Of a stretch of DNA of 64,000 nt, positions 24,419 through 32,925 are shown one piece after another. Source of the stretch: Serinicoccus kebangsaanensis (GTDB lineage Bacteria > Actinomycetota > Actinomycetes > Actinomycetales > Dermatophilaceae); contig NZ_VSLG01000002.1 of NCBI RefSeq assembly GCF_008919445.1, positions 310,001 through 374,000 on the forward strand, in the 5' to 3' direction. Position numbers and translations under genes: made by a program. Each line of letters begins with the position of its first letter. Position 1 is the stretch's first letter. The notes under the pieces are model-generated. The model was not told where the DNA came from. It saw nothing but the letters and a program-made list of their open reading frames with translations, and made no database searches.

Positions 24419-25924
24419 ATGCTGCTGAGCGACCTGGTCACCGCCCTCGGAGCCCGACCCACGCCGGGCGTCGACGGTCCCGCCGACGTCGAGGTCACCG
24501 GCGTCAGCCACCAGGCCGACTGGGTCCGCCCGGGCGACGCCTTCGTGGCGGTGCGCGGCGCCCGGTTCGACGGGCATACCTTCATCGGCGACGCCGTCGC
24601 CCGGGGCGCGGTCGCCGTGATCGGCGAGGGGTTGCCCGAGGGTGCCGCCTGCCCGGTGCCCTACCTGCAGGTCGACGCGGTGCGACCCGCCCTGGCGGAC
24701 GCCGCCACCGCGATCGCCGGTCGCCCGAGCGACGGGCTGAGCGTCATCGGCGTGACCGGCACCGACGGCAAGACCACCACCTCCTGCCTCGCCCTGCACC
24801 TGCTGCGGGAGAGCGGCCGGGCGACCGGGCTGCTGTCCACGATCGGCTACCAGCTGCCCGACGGCGTGCTGCGCCAGCCGCCCTCGCACTTCACCACCCC
24901 CGAGGCGCCGCAGGTGCAGCAGATCCTCCGGGACATGGTTGAGGCGGGCGCGACCGATGCGGTCGTCGAGTCCTCCAGCCACGCGCTCGCGCTGGACCGG
25001 GTGCGCGGCGTCGACTACGACGTCGCCGTGTGGACCAACCTCACCGGTGAGCACCTGGACTTCCACGGCACGATGGAGCAGTACTTCGCGGACAAGGCGA
25101 AGCTGGTGCAGCGGGCCCGGCACAGCATCCTCAACGTGGACGACGGCCCGTGGTTCGAGCAGCTGCGCCCGCTGGCGACGGCGGACGTGGGCACGGTCAC
25201 GACCTACTCCGCCGAGGGCGGCGCGGCAGACTGGCGCGCCACCGACGTGGAGGAGGGGCCGGAGGCGATCACCTTCACCGTGCACACGCCGACGGGCCGG
25301 GCGCACGCGCGGCTGCCGATGATCGGCCGGTTCAACGTGGCGAACGCGCTGGCGGCGATGGCGGGCGTGGCCGCGACCGGGGTCGAGCTGGACGCCCTGG
25401 TGGCCGCGCTGGCGACCTTCGGCGGCGTCGCCGGGCGGATGGAGATGGTGGAGCGCCGCGACGGCGAGCCGCGGGTCATCGTGGACTTCGCGCATACCCC
25501 ACCGAGCCTGGAGAAGGCGCTGGAGACGGTCCGCGTCACCACCGACGGGGCGCTGTGGGTCGTGCTCGGCTCGGCCGGCGGACCGCGCGACCCCTCGAAG
25601 CGGGCGCCGCTCGGCCGGGTCGCGACGGGCTTCGCGGACCGGGTCGTCTTCACCGAGGAGGACCACCGCACCACGCCGCTGCAGGACATCCTGGACGAGA
25701 TGGAGCGCGGGGCGCGTGAGGCCGGCCGGGCCAACTTCGTCTCGATCGGCGACCGCACCGAGGCGATCAGGTATGCCGTCCGCGAGGCTGACGGTCGCGA
25801 CACCGTCGTGCTGGCCGGCAAGGGCCCGGAGGAGACGATGGAGCGGGGCACCGAGCTGGTGCCGTGGGAGGAGATCGAGCAGGCCCGGGCGGCGCTCGCG
25901 GCCCGGCGCGGCGACCCGGCCTGA
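24419..25924 (+). CDS. murE: MurE-like UDP-N-acetylmuramyl-tripeptide synthetase
   Basis: 501 residues with the three Mur ligase domains. P-loop: VIGVTGTDGKTTTSC (about residue 113). Substrate motifs: HFTTPEAPQVQQIL, VVESSSHALALDRV and TNLTGEHLDFHGTMEQYFADKAKL, whose Lys is the usual carbamylation site. The segment that recognises the third amino acid reads VVFTEEDHRTTPLQDIL, where DAP-specific MurE has DNPR, so addition of meso-DAP is unlikely and another diamino acid is possible. The KGPEETMERG stretch near the end is typical of non-DAP members. The gene is isolated from a cell-division cluster. It converges on lgt across a double hairpin repeat. Confidence 0.85.
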   Translation: MLLSDLVTALGARPTPGVDGPADVEVTGVSHQADWVRPGDAFVAVRGARFDGHTFIGDAVARGAVAVIGEGLPEGAACPVPYLQVDAVRPALADAATAIAGRPSDGLSVIGVTGTDGKTTTSCLALHLLRESGRATGLLSTIGYQLPDGVLRQPPSHFTTPEAPQVQQILRDMVEAGATDAVVESSSHALALDRVRGVDYDVAVWTNLTGEHLDFHGTMEQYFADKAKLVQRARHSILNVDDGPWFEQLRPLATADVGTVTTYSAEGGAADWRATDVEEGPEAITFTVHTPTGRAHARLPMIGRFNVANALAAMAGVAATGVELDALVAALATFGGVAGRMEMVERRDGEPRVIVDFAHTPPSLEKALETVRVTTDGALWVVLGSAGGPRDPSKRAPLGRVATGFADRVVFTEEDHRTTPLQDILDEMERGAREAGRANFVSIGDRTEAIRYAVREADGRDTVVLAGKGPEETMERGTELVPWEEIEQARAALAARRGDPA

Positions 25925-26010
25925 CCCCCTCGTCGACGTCGCCCGGCCCGCTCCCCTCCGGCGACCTCGCCTGTCCCTCTCTCGTCCGGCGACCTTGCGC
26001 GGTCCCTCCC

Positions 26011-26062
26011 GTTTTCGACTGTGCTTTTCGTCGCCATGGCACGAGAACCAGAGGTCGAAAAC
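26011..26062. repeat. nested palindromic element, copy 1
   Basis: The outer arms GTTTTCGAC (26011-26019) and GTCGAAAAC (26054-26062) pair perfectly. The interior carries CTTTTCGTCGCCATGGC. It sits between the convergent murE and lgt genes and probably acts as a terminator. It is AT-richer than the surroundings. Confidence 0.8.
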
Positions 26063-26094
26063 GAGCCGTCGCGCCCTTCCTGCACGACCTGCCG

Positions 26095-26143
26095 CTTTTC
26101 GACTGTGCTTTTCGTCGCCATGGCGACGAAGAGCGAGGTCGAA
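26095..26143. repeat. nested palindromic element, copy 2
   Basis: The arms TTCGAC (26098-26103) and GTCGAA (26138-26143) enclose a perfect 20-bp palindrome, TTCGTCGCCATGGCGACGAA (26111-26130). It shares TTTTCGACTGTGCTTTTCG with copy 1, 84 bp upstream. It lies 8 bp from the lgt stop. Confidence 0.8.
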
Positions 26144-26150
26144 TTCGGGC

Positions 26151-27071
26151 TCAGGCGGCGGGGTCGCCCCGCTCCTCGGAGGTATGCCCGGCCTCGGCGG
26201 GCTCCGGCTCCGGCTCGGGCGTCTCCACCTCGGGGCGCCGGAGCGCCCGGACGACGAGGACGAGGCCGGCCACGACGAGCGGGATGGTCAACCACTGCCC
26301 CATGTTCAGCCCCGTCGCCTCGGCGAAGTCGGACAGCTGCGCGTCGGGCTCCCGGAAGAACTCGACGACGAACCGTCCCAGCCCGATCCCGATCGCGAAG
26401 ACCCCGGCGAGCAGACCGGGCCGCCAGCGCGCCCGCGTGCGCCAGAACAGCCAGAAGAGCACCAGGATGAGCAGGGCGCCCTCGAGCGCCGCCTCGTAGA
26501 GCTGGCTGGGGTGGCGCGGCTCCTCCCCGGCGCCGGGGAAGACCATCGCCCAGGGCACGTCGCTGGGCCGCCCCCACAGCTCGCCGTTGATGAAGTTGGC
26601 GATCCGGCCGAGCATCATGCCGATCGGCACGTTGACCGCGATGTAGTCGGTGACGCGCAGCGCCGGGAGCTTCTGCCGCCAGCAGAACCACGCCATCGCC
26701 ACGAGCACGCCGATCAGCCCGCCGTGGAAGCTCATGCCGCCGTTCCACGGCATGAGGATCTCCCACGAGGTCCACAACGAGGGGTTGTAGAAGGTGGCGT
26801 AGCCGAGCCGGCCGCCGATGATGATGCCGAAGGTCAGGCCGATGATGAGGTCGTCCACCTGCCGCGGCGTGATGGGGCTGCCCGGCGCCTTGGACATGCG
26901 GTTGAAGTGCCAGTAGCCGAGCAGGATGCCGAGGACGTAGGCCAGCGCGTAGTAGCGCAGCGTGAAGATGCCCAGGTCGATGCCCTGGGACAGCCCCAGG
27001 TCCTCCCAGCGCAGCGGCGCGTCGCCGCCGGAGCTCGCGGCCAGCAGGGCGAGGTCGGTCAGGATCGGCAC
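26151..27071 (-). CDS. lgt: prolipoprotein diacylglyceryl transferase
   Basis: 306 residues from GTG 27071. No ribosome site stands close, and an AGGAG lies about 25 nt upstream. Seven hydrophobic helices and the Lgt signature GRIANFINGELWGRPSDVPW (about residue 145) are intact, as are the catalytic-region stretches MSFHGGLIG and PRHPSQLYEA. The C-terminal tail is acidic and Pro-rich (PEVETPEPEPEPAEAG), common in actinobacteria. Lgt transfers diacylglycerol to the lipobox Cys of prolipoproteins such as the ones encoded at 14016 and 18704. It is convergent with murE. Confidence 0.95.
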   Translation of the reverse strand: MPILTDLALLAASSGGDAPLRWEDLGLSQGIDLGIFTLRYYALAYVLGILLGYWHFNRMSKAPGSPITPRQVDDLIIGLTFGIIIGGRLGYATFYNPSLWTSWEILMPWNGGMSFHGGLIGVLVAMAWFCWRQKLPALRVTDYIAVNVPIGMMLGRIANFINGELWGRPSDVPWAMVFPGAGEEPRHPSQLYEAALEGALLILVLFWLFWRTRARWRPGLLAGVFAIGIGLGRFVVEFFREPDAQLSDFAEATGLNMGQWLTIPLVVAGLVLVVRALRRPEVETPEPEPEPAEAGHTSEERGDPAA

Positions 27072-27120
27072 GGTCGTGACGATATCTGGTGCTCCTGGGT
27101 ATGCCCTCGCGCGCCTCCGC

Positions 27121-27272
27121 CGACCGGCCGCACGGTCTGCGTGCACTGGCCGCACGGTTTGCGCGGACTGGCCGCACGGTTTGTGCGGACTGGCCGCACG
27201 GTTTGGACGCAGAGTGTGCGGTCGGTCGACGCAGAGTGCGCGGTCGGTCGGCGCAGAGTGTGCGGTCGGTCA
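27121..27272. repeat. 22-bp repeat array with inverted halves (site 1)
   Basis: Four left-hand units read (A)CYGGCCGCACGGTYTGCG with a 22-bp spacing. Then three right-hand units in the opposite orientation read ACGCAGAGTGTGCGGTCGGTCG. The last unit runs into the stop codon (TCA at 27270-27272) of the crotonase-family gene. Related arrays are at 32924-33104 and 63712-63860. Confidence 0.85.
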
Positions 27273-28352
27273 GGTGCCGAAGGCGGCGAGGACCTCGTCC
27301 CGCGTGACCTCGGCGACCGAGCCCCGCTGCCAGCGCGGCTGCCGGTCCTTGTCCACCAGCTGGGCGCGGACCCCCTCGGCGAAGTCGGGGTGCCCGGCGA
27401 AGTGCTGGGCGAGGCGCAGGTCCTGGGCCAGCACCTCCTCGACGCTCATGCTGGCGGCCCGACGCAGCGCCTCCAGGGCGACCGCGACCGAGTGCGGCGA
27501 GCGGGCCGCGACGAGCCCGGCCGCCTCCTGGGCCTCGGGCTCGGGGCGGCCCCGCAGCCGCTCCAGGATCACCGCCGCGTCGTCCCCGGCGTAGCAGGCG
27601 TCGATCCAGCCGCGCTGAGCCAGCAGCCAGGAGTCGGTGTCGTCCCCGAAGGCCTGTCCGGTCGCGGAGGTGGTGAGCGTGGAGGCGAGTGCCGTGGCCT
27701 CCAGCGTCGGGTCCTCGCGCAGCGCGCCCAGCACGTCGCCCTGGGCCGAGGACGGGACGAGGGCGTCCGCCATGCCCAGGTCCACGGCGTCGGCTCCCCC
27801 GACCGGTGCCCCGGTGAGGGCCACGTGCGTGCCGGTCTCGCCGGGAGCACGGGCCAGCAGGTGCAGGCCGGCCACGTCGGGGAAGAAGCCGATGATCGTC
27901 TCCGGCATCGCGAGCCGGGTGCGCTCGGTGACCAGGCGCACCGAGCCGTGCGCCGAGACGCCGACGCCGCCCCCCATGACGATGCCGTCCATCCAGGCGA
28001 CGTAGGGCTTGGGATAGCTCGCGACGAGCGCGTCGACGGCATACTCCGTCTCCCAGTAGCCGGCCGCCTCCTGCGTGCGACCGGCGAGGACCGCATCCCG
28101 CAGGGCGCGCACGTCACCGCCCGCGCACAGACCGCGCTCGCCGGCACCGTCCAGCACGACGGCGGCGATCCGGTCCTCGGTGGCCCACTCCTGCAGCTGG
28201 TGCAGCAGCGAGTCGACGCTGGCGCGGTCCAGGGCGTTGATCGCGCGCGGGCGGTTCAGCCGTGCCCGCCCCAGGGGCCCGTCGACGGCATACAGCACCT
28301 CGTCGCCGTGACCCGCGGCCGGCCACCAGGACAGGGAGGCGTCGTCGCTCAT
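27270..28352 (-). CDS. enoyl-CoA hydratase/isomerase family, 3-hydroxyisobutyryl-CoA hydrolase-like
   Basis: 360 residues, longer than simple enoyl-CoA hydratases and the right size for 3-hydroxyisobutyryl-CoA hydrolases. The oxyanion hole segments are LCAGGDVRALRD and MDGIVMGGGVGVSAHG. The catalytic Glu is in AMPETIIGFFPDVAG (PET-x5-PD pattern, as in that subgroup). A C-terminal HFAGHPDFAEGVRAQLVDKDRQPRW is also typical. The likely role is valine catabolism. It is divergent from the DUF5926 gene across 37 bp. Confidence 0.88.
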   Translation of the reverse strand: MSDDASLSWWPAAGHGDEVLYAVDGPLGRARLNRPRAINALDRASVDSLLHQLQEWATEDRIAAVVLDGAGERGLCAGGDVRALRDAVLAGRTQEAAGYWETEYAVDALVASYPKPYVAWMDGIVMGGGVGVSAHGSVRLVTERTRLAMPETIIGFFPDVAGLHLLARAPGETGTHVALTGAPVGGADAVDLGMADALVPSSAQGDVLGALREDPTLEATALASTLTTSATGQAFGDDTDSWLLAQRGWIDACYAGDDAAVILERLRGRPEPEAQEAAGLVAARSPHSVAVALEALRRAASMSVEEVLAQDLRLAQHFAGHPDFAEGVRAQLVDKDRQPRWQRGSVAEVTRDEVLAAFGT

Positions 28353-28389
28353 GCGTCGAGGCTCTCATGGCGCACGTAGACTCCCCGCC

Positions 28390-29295
28390 ATGGGTAAGGC
28401 ATCACGCAAGAAGCGGCAGGGCGCCGGTCAGGCCGCGCCGAAGGCACGCCCCGCACCGTTCGTCGCGCGCCCGTTCGAGGGACTGTCCGGCGAGACCGAG
28501 TGGGTGGCGATGCGGGAGATCCTGCCGGCCGCGTCGGCCGACGTCACGGTGACCGTGCCCGACGGCACGCAGGTGTCCGGTCACGACGTCCCGGCCGGTC
28601 AGCAGCAGGTGACCCTGGTGACGGTGCTGCCGGGCGCGATGCCCGCGATCCACCGCGACTCCGGCGAGGTCCTCGTCGCGCTGCAGTCCCGCACCTCCAG
28701 CGGCGACGCCTCGAGGGACGTCGTCGCGGCGGCGTTCACGGCGCTGGCCAGCGACCCCGGGACCTCGGTCAACTCGGTCCGACCCGCGACGACGGACACC
28801 CCGCGGCTGCAGGACGTGCTGGAGACCGGGCAGGAGCTCGACGTCGCGGTCCACGAGGACTTCGGCTTCTGGCTCGGTGAGGACGCGACCGAGGAGATGC
28901 GGGCCGCGCTGGAGCAGATGAACGAGTCGGCCGTGCCGATGGCCCGGGTCGAGGGAGCCCCCACCGCCTACTGGTGCCACATGTCCGGCCGGTCCTACAT
29001 CCGCTGGATCCTCGGGCAGGACGAGGACACCGCGCTGGAGGCGCTGGCCCGGCTGCAGGCCGCGCACGAGCACACGCTGGGCGAGGGCACCGACCTCATC
29101 GGGGCGTTCCGGGCGTGCGGCGTGCTGGTGCCGGTGCTGGAGGTGCCGGCCGACAGCTCGGCGGAGGATCACGCCGAGGCGCTCGCCGCGCTGCAGCAGC
29201 GGTATGACGCCGCGCTGGGTCAGGACGCCCCGCTCACCCAGGAGGAGCGCCGGGCCAAGAACGCCCTGGTCTCCCGCCAGGTCACGCTGCGCTGA
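28390..29295 (+). CDS. DUF5926 family protein
   Basis: 301 residues. The basic start GKASRKKRQGAGQAAPK and the body PFEGLSGETEWVAMREILPAASADV, DFGFWLGEDATEEMRAALEQMN, AYWCHMSGRSYIRWILGQDED match the actinobacterial DUF5926 family. The function is unknown. Some members are annotated as SecA-related, but no ATPase motif is seen here. It has no membrane segments. The GT2 gene follows after 29 bp on the same strand. Confidence 0.88.
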   Translation: MGKASRKKRQGAGQAAPKARPAPFVARPFEGLSGETEWVAMREILPAASADVTVTVPDGTQVSGHDVPAGQQQVTLVTVLPGAMPAIHRDSGEVLVALQSRTSSGDASRDVVAAAFTALASDPGTSVNSVRPATTDTPRLQDVLETGQELDVAVHEDFGFWLGEDATEEMRAALEQMNESAVPMARVEGAPTAYWCHMSGRSYIRWILGQDEDTALEALARLQAAHEHTLGEGTDLIGAFRACGVLVPVLEVPADSSAEDHAEALAALQQRYDAALGQDAPLTQEERRAKNALVSRQVTLR

Positions 29296-29324
29296 ACGGC
29301 CCACGGAGCCGGAGGAGGACAGGG

Positions 29325-30251
29325 ATGAGCACAGCGGAGGGCCCGGTCGAGGGCGTGCTGCAGCGGCAGGTCGTGGCCGTCGTCCCGGCCAAGGACGAGG
29401 AGGCGCGGATCGGCGCCACCATCGCCGCCCTGCGACGGCTGCCGGCGGTGGCAGCGATCGTCGTCGTCGACGACGGGTCGACCGACCAGACCGCGCACGT
29501 CGCGGAGTGGGCCGGGGGCGTCGAGGTCGTCCGGCACGAGCGCAACCGCGGGAAGGCGGCCGCGCTGACCACGGGTGCGGCCCGGGCGCACGACCTCGTC
29601 CCGGGCGCGCCGCTGCTCTTCGTGGACGCCGACCTCGAGGCGTCGGCGGCCGAGCTCGGCCCGATCATCACACCGGTCCTGGTGGGCCAGGCGGAGATGA
29701 CGATCGCGGCGCTGCCGCCCCAGCCGGGGGCGGCCGGCCTGGGCCTGGTGGTCCGGAGCGCGCGGGCCGGCATCGGCCAGCTCACCGGCTGGGAGCCGGG
29801 CGCACCGCTGTCCGGCCAGCGGTGCATCACCCGGGAGGCCCTGATCGACGCCATGCCCCTGGCGCGGGGCTGGGGTGTCGAGGTCGGCCTCACGGTCGAC
29901 GTGATCCGCGCCGGCGGCCGCGTGCTGGAGATCCCGTGCGAGCTCCGGCACCGAGCCACCGGCCGGGACGTCGCCTCCCAGGTGCACCGGGCCCGCCAGC
30001 TCGCCGACGTCTCGCTCGCCCTGGCCGAGCGGTCCGGTGTCCCCGACAAGGTGCGCGAGGGCGGCATCGAGGGCGGCCGGATCGTCCGCGAGCAGGGCAC
30101 CCGCCTGGCCCAGGTCGCGCGGGAGCGGGGCGTCCCCGCGGCGCGCCGCGCGGCGGAGCAGGCCGGCGAGCAGCTGCAGCGGCACGGCCGGCCCCTGCTG
30201 GACCGGGCGCGCGCCGCCTACGAGGGCCGGCGCGGACCCACCGAGCGCTGA
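29325..30251 (+). CDS. family 2 glycosyltransferase
   Basis: 308 residues. The GT-A core has VVAVVPAKDEEARIGATIAAL at the start, IVVVDDGSTDQTA, HERNRGKAAALTTG and the metal-binding DxD in LLFVDADLEAS (about residue 102). SGQRCITREAL is typical of glucosyl-3-phosphoglycerate synthase-like members. The C-terminal 60 residues are charged and helical. GGAGGA precedes the ATG. Its last 34 bp overlap the convergent membrane-protein gene. Confidence 0.88.
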   Translation: MSTAEGPVEGVLQRQVVAVVPAKDEEARIGATIAALRRLPAVAAIVVVDDGSTDQTAHVAEWAGGVEVVRHERNRGKAAALTTGAARAHDLVPGAPLLFVDADLEASAAELGPIITPVLVGQAEMTIAALPPQPGAAGLGLVVRSARAGIGQLTGWEPGAPLSGQRCITREALIDAMPLARGWGVEVGLTVDVIRAGGRVLEIPCELRHRATGRDVASQVHRARQLADVSLALAERSGVPDKVREGGIEGGRIVREQGTRLAQVARERGVPAARRAAEQAGEQLQRHGRPLLDRARAAYEGRRGPTER

Positions 30252-32236
30252 GCCCCGCCGCCGGCGAGGAGCACGATCCCGGCGGCCAGCAGCACGGTCA
30301 GGCACAGGGCGACCGCCGCGATGCCGGAGTCGTTGAGCACCCAGGCCACGGTCATACCCACCACGGCGGCCGCCGCCACCGGGGCGACCCCACGGTGCTC
30401 CCAGAGCGGTCGCGACCACGTGGGCCGACGGACCACGACCACAGCCATGGCGACCAGCGCCAGCACCGCCAGCCAGGACAACGGGTAGTCGACCAGGATG
30501 CCCAGGCTCTGCTGCAGCTTGCGGGTCACGATGCCCAGGGCCTCCCCGTCGATGACGGACTGCACGAACGCCCCGAGGTGGGTGCGTTCCTGCGGGCCGC
30601 GCGCCCAGTCGAGCACCATCGCCAGCGCGGCCAGGAGCGCGGCACCGACACCGACGAGCAGCAGCGAGCGGGGGCTCCACCGCACCCCGAGTGCGGCGAG
30701 CAGCACCAGCCCGGCACTCACGGCGGTGGCCGGCACGCTGCCGAAGTCCGCCCCGGCCTGCGGCGCGGCACCGAGGACGATCACCGAGGCGCCGAGCAGG
30801 GCGACCGCGGCGCCGGCCTCGCGCCGCCGGTGCCCGATCCACGTGAGCAGCGCCGACATGAGCACCAGCATCGCCCCCAGGACGATGCCGAAGCCGACGT
30901 TCCCCTGGCCGTAGAACCGGCCCGCGGTCACCGGTTGCAGGCCGAGCACGCCGACCAGGCCCAGCCGGGAAGACCAGATCGTGTCCACGCCGAGCAGCAC
31001 GAGGGTGACGGCGGCGACGACCGCGGGCGGTCCGAGCGCGCTGCGCTGCGCCGACGGCAGCCACCAGGCGAGCGCGACGACGAGCGCGGCGGCTCCCAGC
31101 ACGAGCGCGGACAGGGCCGCCCACGGCTGGCTGGCCAGCCACCAGGGCGCGAGGCCGGCCGCGAAGGTGGCGGCGGGCAGGCTCATCACCAGCAGGCCCG
31201 AGCCGGTCAGCAGGGTGCCGGAGCGAGCCCGCCCCCAGCGGCGGACGGCGGCTCCGGCGAGGAGGAGGGGCACGCAGATCGCGGCCAGCAGGCCCAGCGT
31301 CCACGGGGCCAGCCACTTCGCCGAGCTCACCGCGAGCGCGAGGTCGGCGGCCCGCTGTGCGGTGCCGTCGGCCCCGACCGTCCCGGTCACCTGGGCCACC
31401 GGCGCGCCGGGCAGGTCAGCGGGAGGGGTCACCCCGGCGAGCTGTAGCAGCGTCGCCGTGAGGTCGACGAGCTGCGCCAGGCCGGCCTGCCGGGTCGAGC
31501 CGGAGGTCAGCAGTGACGGACCGGAGCCAGCCACGACCAGCACCTGCGCGTCCGGCCGGGTGCCGACCTGTCCCATACCTGAGATGACGAGCGTCGACGC
31601 CGGGGGTAGCGCGGCGGCCAGCTCGCCGAGCGCGGCGTCGGTGTCCTCCAGCAGGTCGGTGCGGTCGCCTTCCTGGATCGCGGGCGAGGCGACCAGGTGG
31701 ATGCCGCACGTGGGGTCCAGCGACGGCCGGGACAGCAACCCGGCGCTCTCGGTGTCGAGCTGGGGGCGGCCGTCGCTGCCGGGGGAGGTCGTCAGCCCGT
31801 AGGTCGCCACGCACGTGCCGGCCGCCGCCGCGGAGTCCCGGAGCCTCCCGAGAGGCGGCTCGGTCGCACCCTGCCCGTCCCAGAGCGGTCGCGCGTCGAA
31901 CCCGCAACCGAGCGCCTCGCGGTCGACCCGGGTCCCCGCGCCGACGGTCAGCCAGGCGTCGGCGGCGCAGGTCACCTCGTCCGGCCCGCGCAGCACCAGG
32001 GCGGCGCTGCCACCGTCCTGCGCCATGGAGCGCAGCACCGGTGTCGCCTCACCGACGTGGTCCCAGGTCAGGCCGGGTATGCCGACCAGCACCACCGCGC
32101 CGTCCGCCCCGGTGTCGAGGGGCTCGGTGCGGGGTGCCTGGGCGGGGGCGATGCCGGCGACGACCGCCAGGGCGGCGAGGCACCACGAGCCGACCACGGC
32201 GAGCACGAGCGTCCACGCCAGCCCGCGGTGTCCCAT
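30218..32236 (-). CDS. large membrane protein with alkaline-phosphatase-superfamily-like extracellular part
   Basis: 672 residues. An N-terminal helix (about 5-27) precedes an extracytoplasmic domain of about 260 residues (GAVVLVGIPGLTWDHV, LTVGAGTRVDREALGCG, TLVISGMGQVG, LVDLTATLLQLAGV), reminiscent of phosphodiesterase/alkaline-phosphatase superfamily proteins. Ten or more hydrophobic helices fill residues 310-665. Several expected metal ligands are not obvious, so activity is uncertain. GGAGGTGA precedes the ATG at 32236. It is convergent with, and slightly overlaps, the GT2 gene, which may act on the same envelope polymer (inference). Confidence 0.75.
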   Translation of the reverse strand: MGHRGLAWTLVLAVVGSWCLAALAVVAGIAPAQAPRTEPLDTGADGAVVLVGIPGLTWDHVGEATPVLRSMAQDGGSAALVLRGPDEVTCAADAWLTVGAGTRVDREALGCGFDARPLWDGQGATEPPLGRLRDSAAAAGTCVATYGLTTSPGSDGRPQLDTESAGLLSRPSLDPTCGIHLVASPAIQEGDRTDLLEDTDAALGELAAALPPASTLVISGMGQVGTRPDAQVLVVAGSGPSLLTSGSTRQAGLAQLVDLTATLLQLAGVTPPADLPGAPVAQVTGTVGADGTAQRAADLALAVSSAKWLAPWTLGLLAAICVPLLLAGAAVRRWGRARSGTLLTGSGLLVMSLPAATFAAGLAPWWLASQPWAALSALVLGAAALVVALAWWLPSAQRSALGPPAVVAAVTLVLLGVDTIWSSRLGLVGVLGLQPVTAGRFYGQGNVGFGIVLGAMLVLMSALLTWIGHRRREAGAAVALLGASVIVLGAAPQAGADFGSVPATAVSAGLVLLAALGVRWSPRSLLLVGVGAALLAALAMVLDWARGPQERTHLGAFVQSVIDGEALGIVTRKLQQSLGILVDYPLSWLAVLALVAMAVVVVRRPTWSRPLWEHRGVAPVAAAAVVGMTVAWVLNDSGIAAVALCLTVLLAAGIVLLAGGGAQRSVGPRRPS

Positions 32237-32336
32237 TGCCTCACCTCCTGCGGGTGCATCGTCCCACGGCACCCCGGCGCGAGCGGTGACCTGACCTGCG
32301 GCACTCCTGTGCATCGGGTCGTGCAGCAGCTCGTGT

Positions 32337-32364
32337 CACAGGCGTGCTCCGAGGCACGCCTGTG
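32337..32364. repeat. perfect 11-bp inverted repeat
   Basis: CACAGGCGTGC (32337-32347), loop TCCGAG, GCACGCCTGTG (32354-32364). A further copy of CACAGGCGTGC follows at about 32378. It lies in the 248-bp gap between the divergent membrane-protein and DUF4446 genes, which otherwise shows no coding. Confidence 0.7.
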
Positions 32365-32484
32365 TCCCAGGCTTGTGCACAGGCGTGCGTCCGGGCGTGG
32401 CTGGCCGATCCTCCCCGGGCGGACCGGCGTGTGGCGGGGGTATGCCGGGCGCTGCGGAGGTGGGCGAGCGCATACCCTGAGCGG

Positions 32485-32925
32485 GTGGACCCCGAGCTGC
32501 TCTCCTGGATCGCGTGCGGCGTCGCGCTGCTCGCTCTCCTGGTGGTGGCGATCGCGTGGCGGCGGTTGCGGGTGGTCGACCGCAGGCTGACCCAGCTGGT
32601 CGACGCCGGCGCGCCCACCACCCCGGAGCGGGACCGGATCGAGGCGCTGGAGGCCGAGCTGGCGACGGTGCGCGGCGATCTGGCGCAGGCACTGCGGCAC
32701 GTGGCGGTCGTGCGCTACGACGCCTTCGGCGACATGGGCGGCCGGATGAGCTTCTCCGCGGCGGTCGTGGACGACACCGGCGACGGCATGGTCATCAGCT
32801 CGATCCACGCCCGGGGCGAGAGCCGGACGTATGCCAAGGGCATCGTCGGCGGTGACTCCGAGATCGTGCTCACACCGGAGGAGCGCCAGGCCCTGGACGC
32901 CGCCCGGACCGGCCAGGGCGACTGA
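32485..32925 (+). CDS. DUF4446 family protein
   Basis: 146 residues from GTG 32485. One N-terminal membrane helix (LLSWIACGVALLALLVVAIAW) precedes a coiled-coil stretch (ERDRIEALEAELATVRGDLAQAL). The conserved DUF4446 core follows: HVAVVRYDAFGDMGGRMSFSAAVVDDTGDGMVISSIHAR and TYAKGIVGG. The function is unknown. The stop TGA at 32923-32925 is part of the first unit of the adjacent repeat array. Confidence 0.9.
   Translation: MDPELLSWIACGVALLALLVVAIAWRRLRVVDRRLTQLVDAGAPTTPERDRIEALEAELATVRGDLAQALRHVAVVRYDAFGDMGGRMSFSAAVVDDTGDGMVISSIHARGESRTYAKGIVGGDSEIVLTPEERQALDAARTGQGD

Noticed and set aside
22162-24585. Long open frame on the minus strand opposite amylosucrase
   Set aside because: Shadow of a GC-rich gene. 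It also runs through the 32-bp repeats, and its translation shows no known motif.
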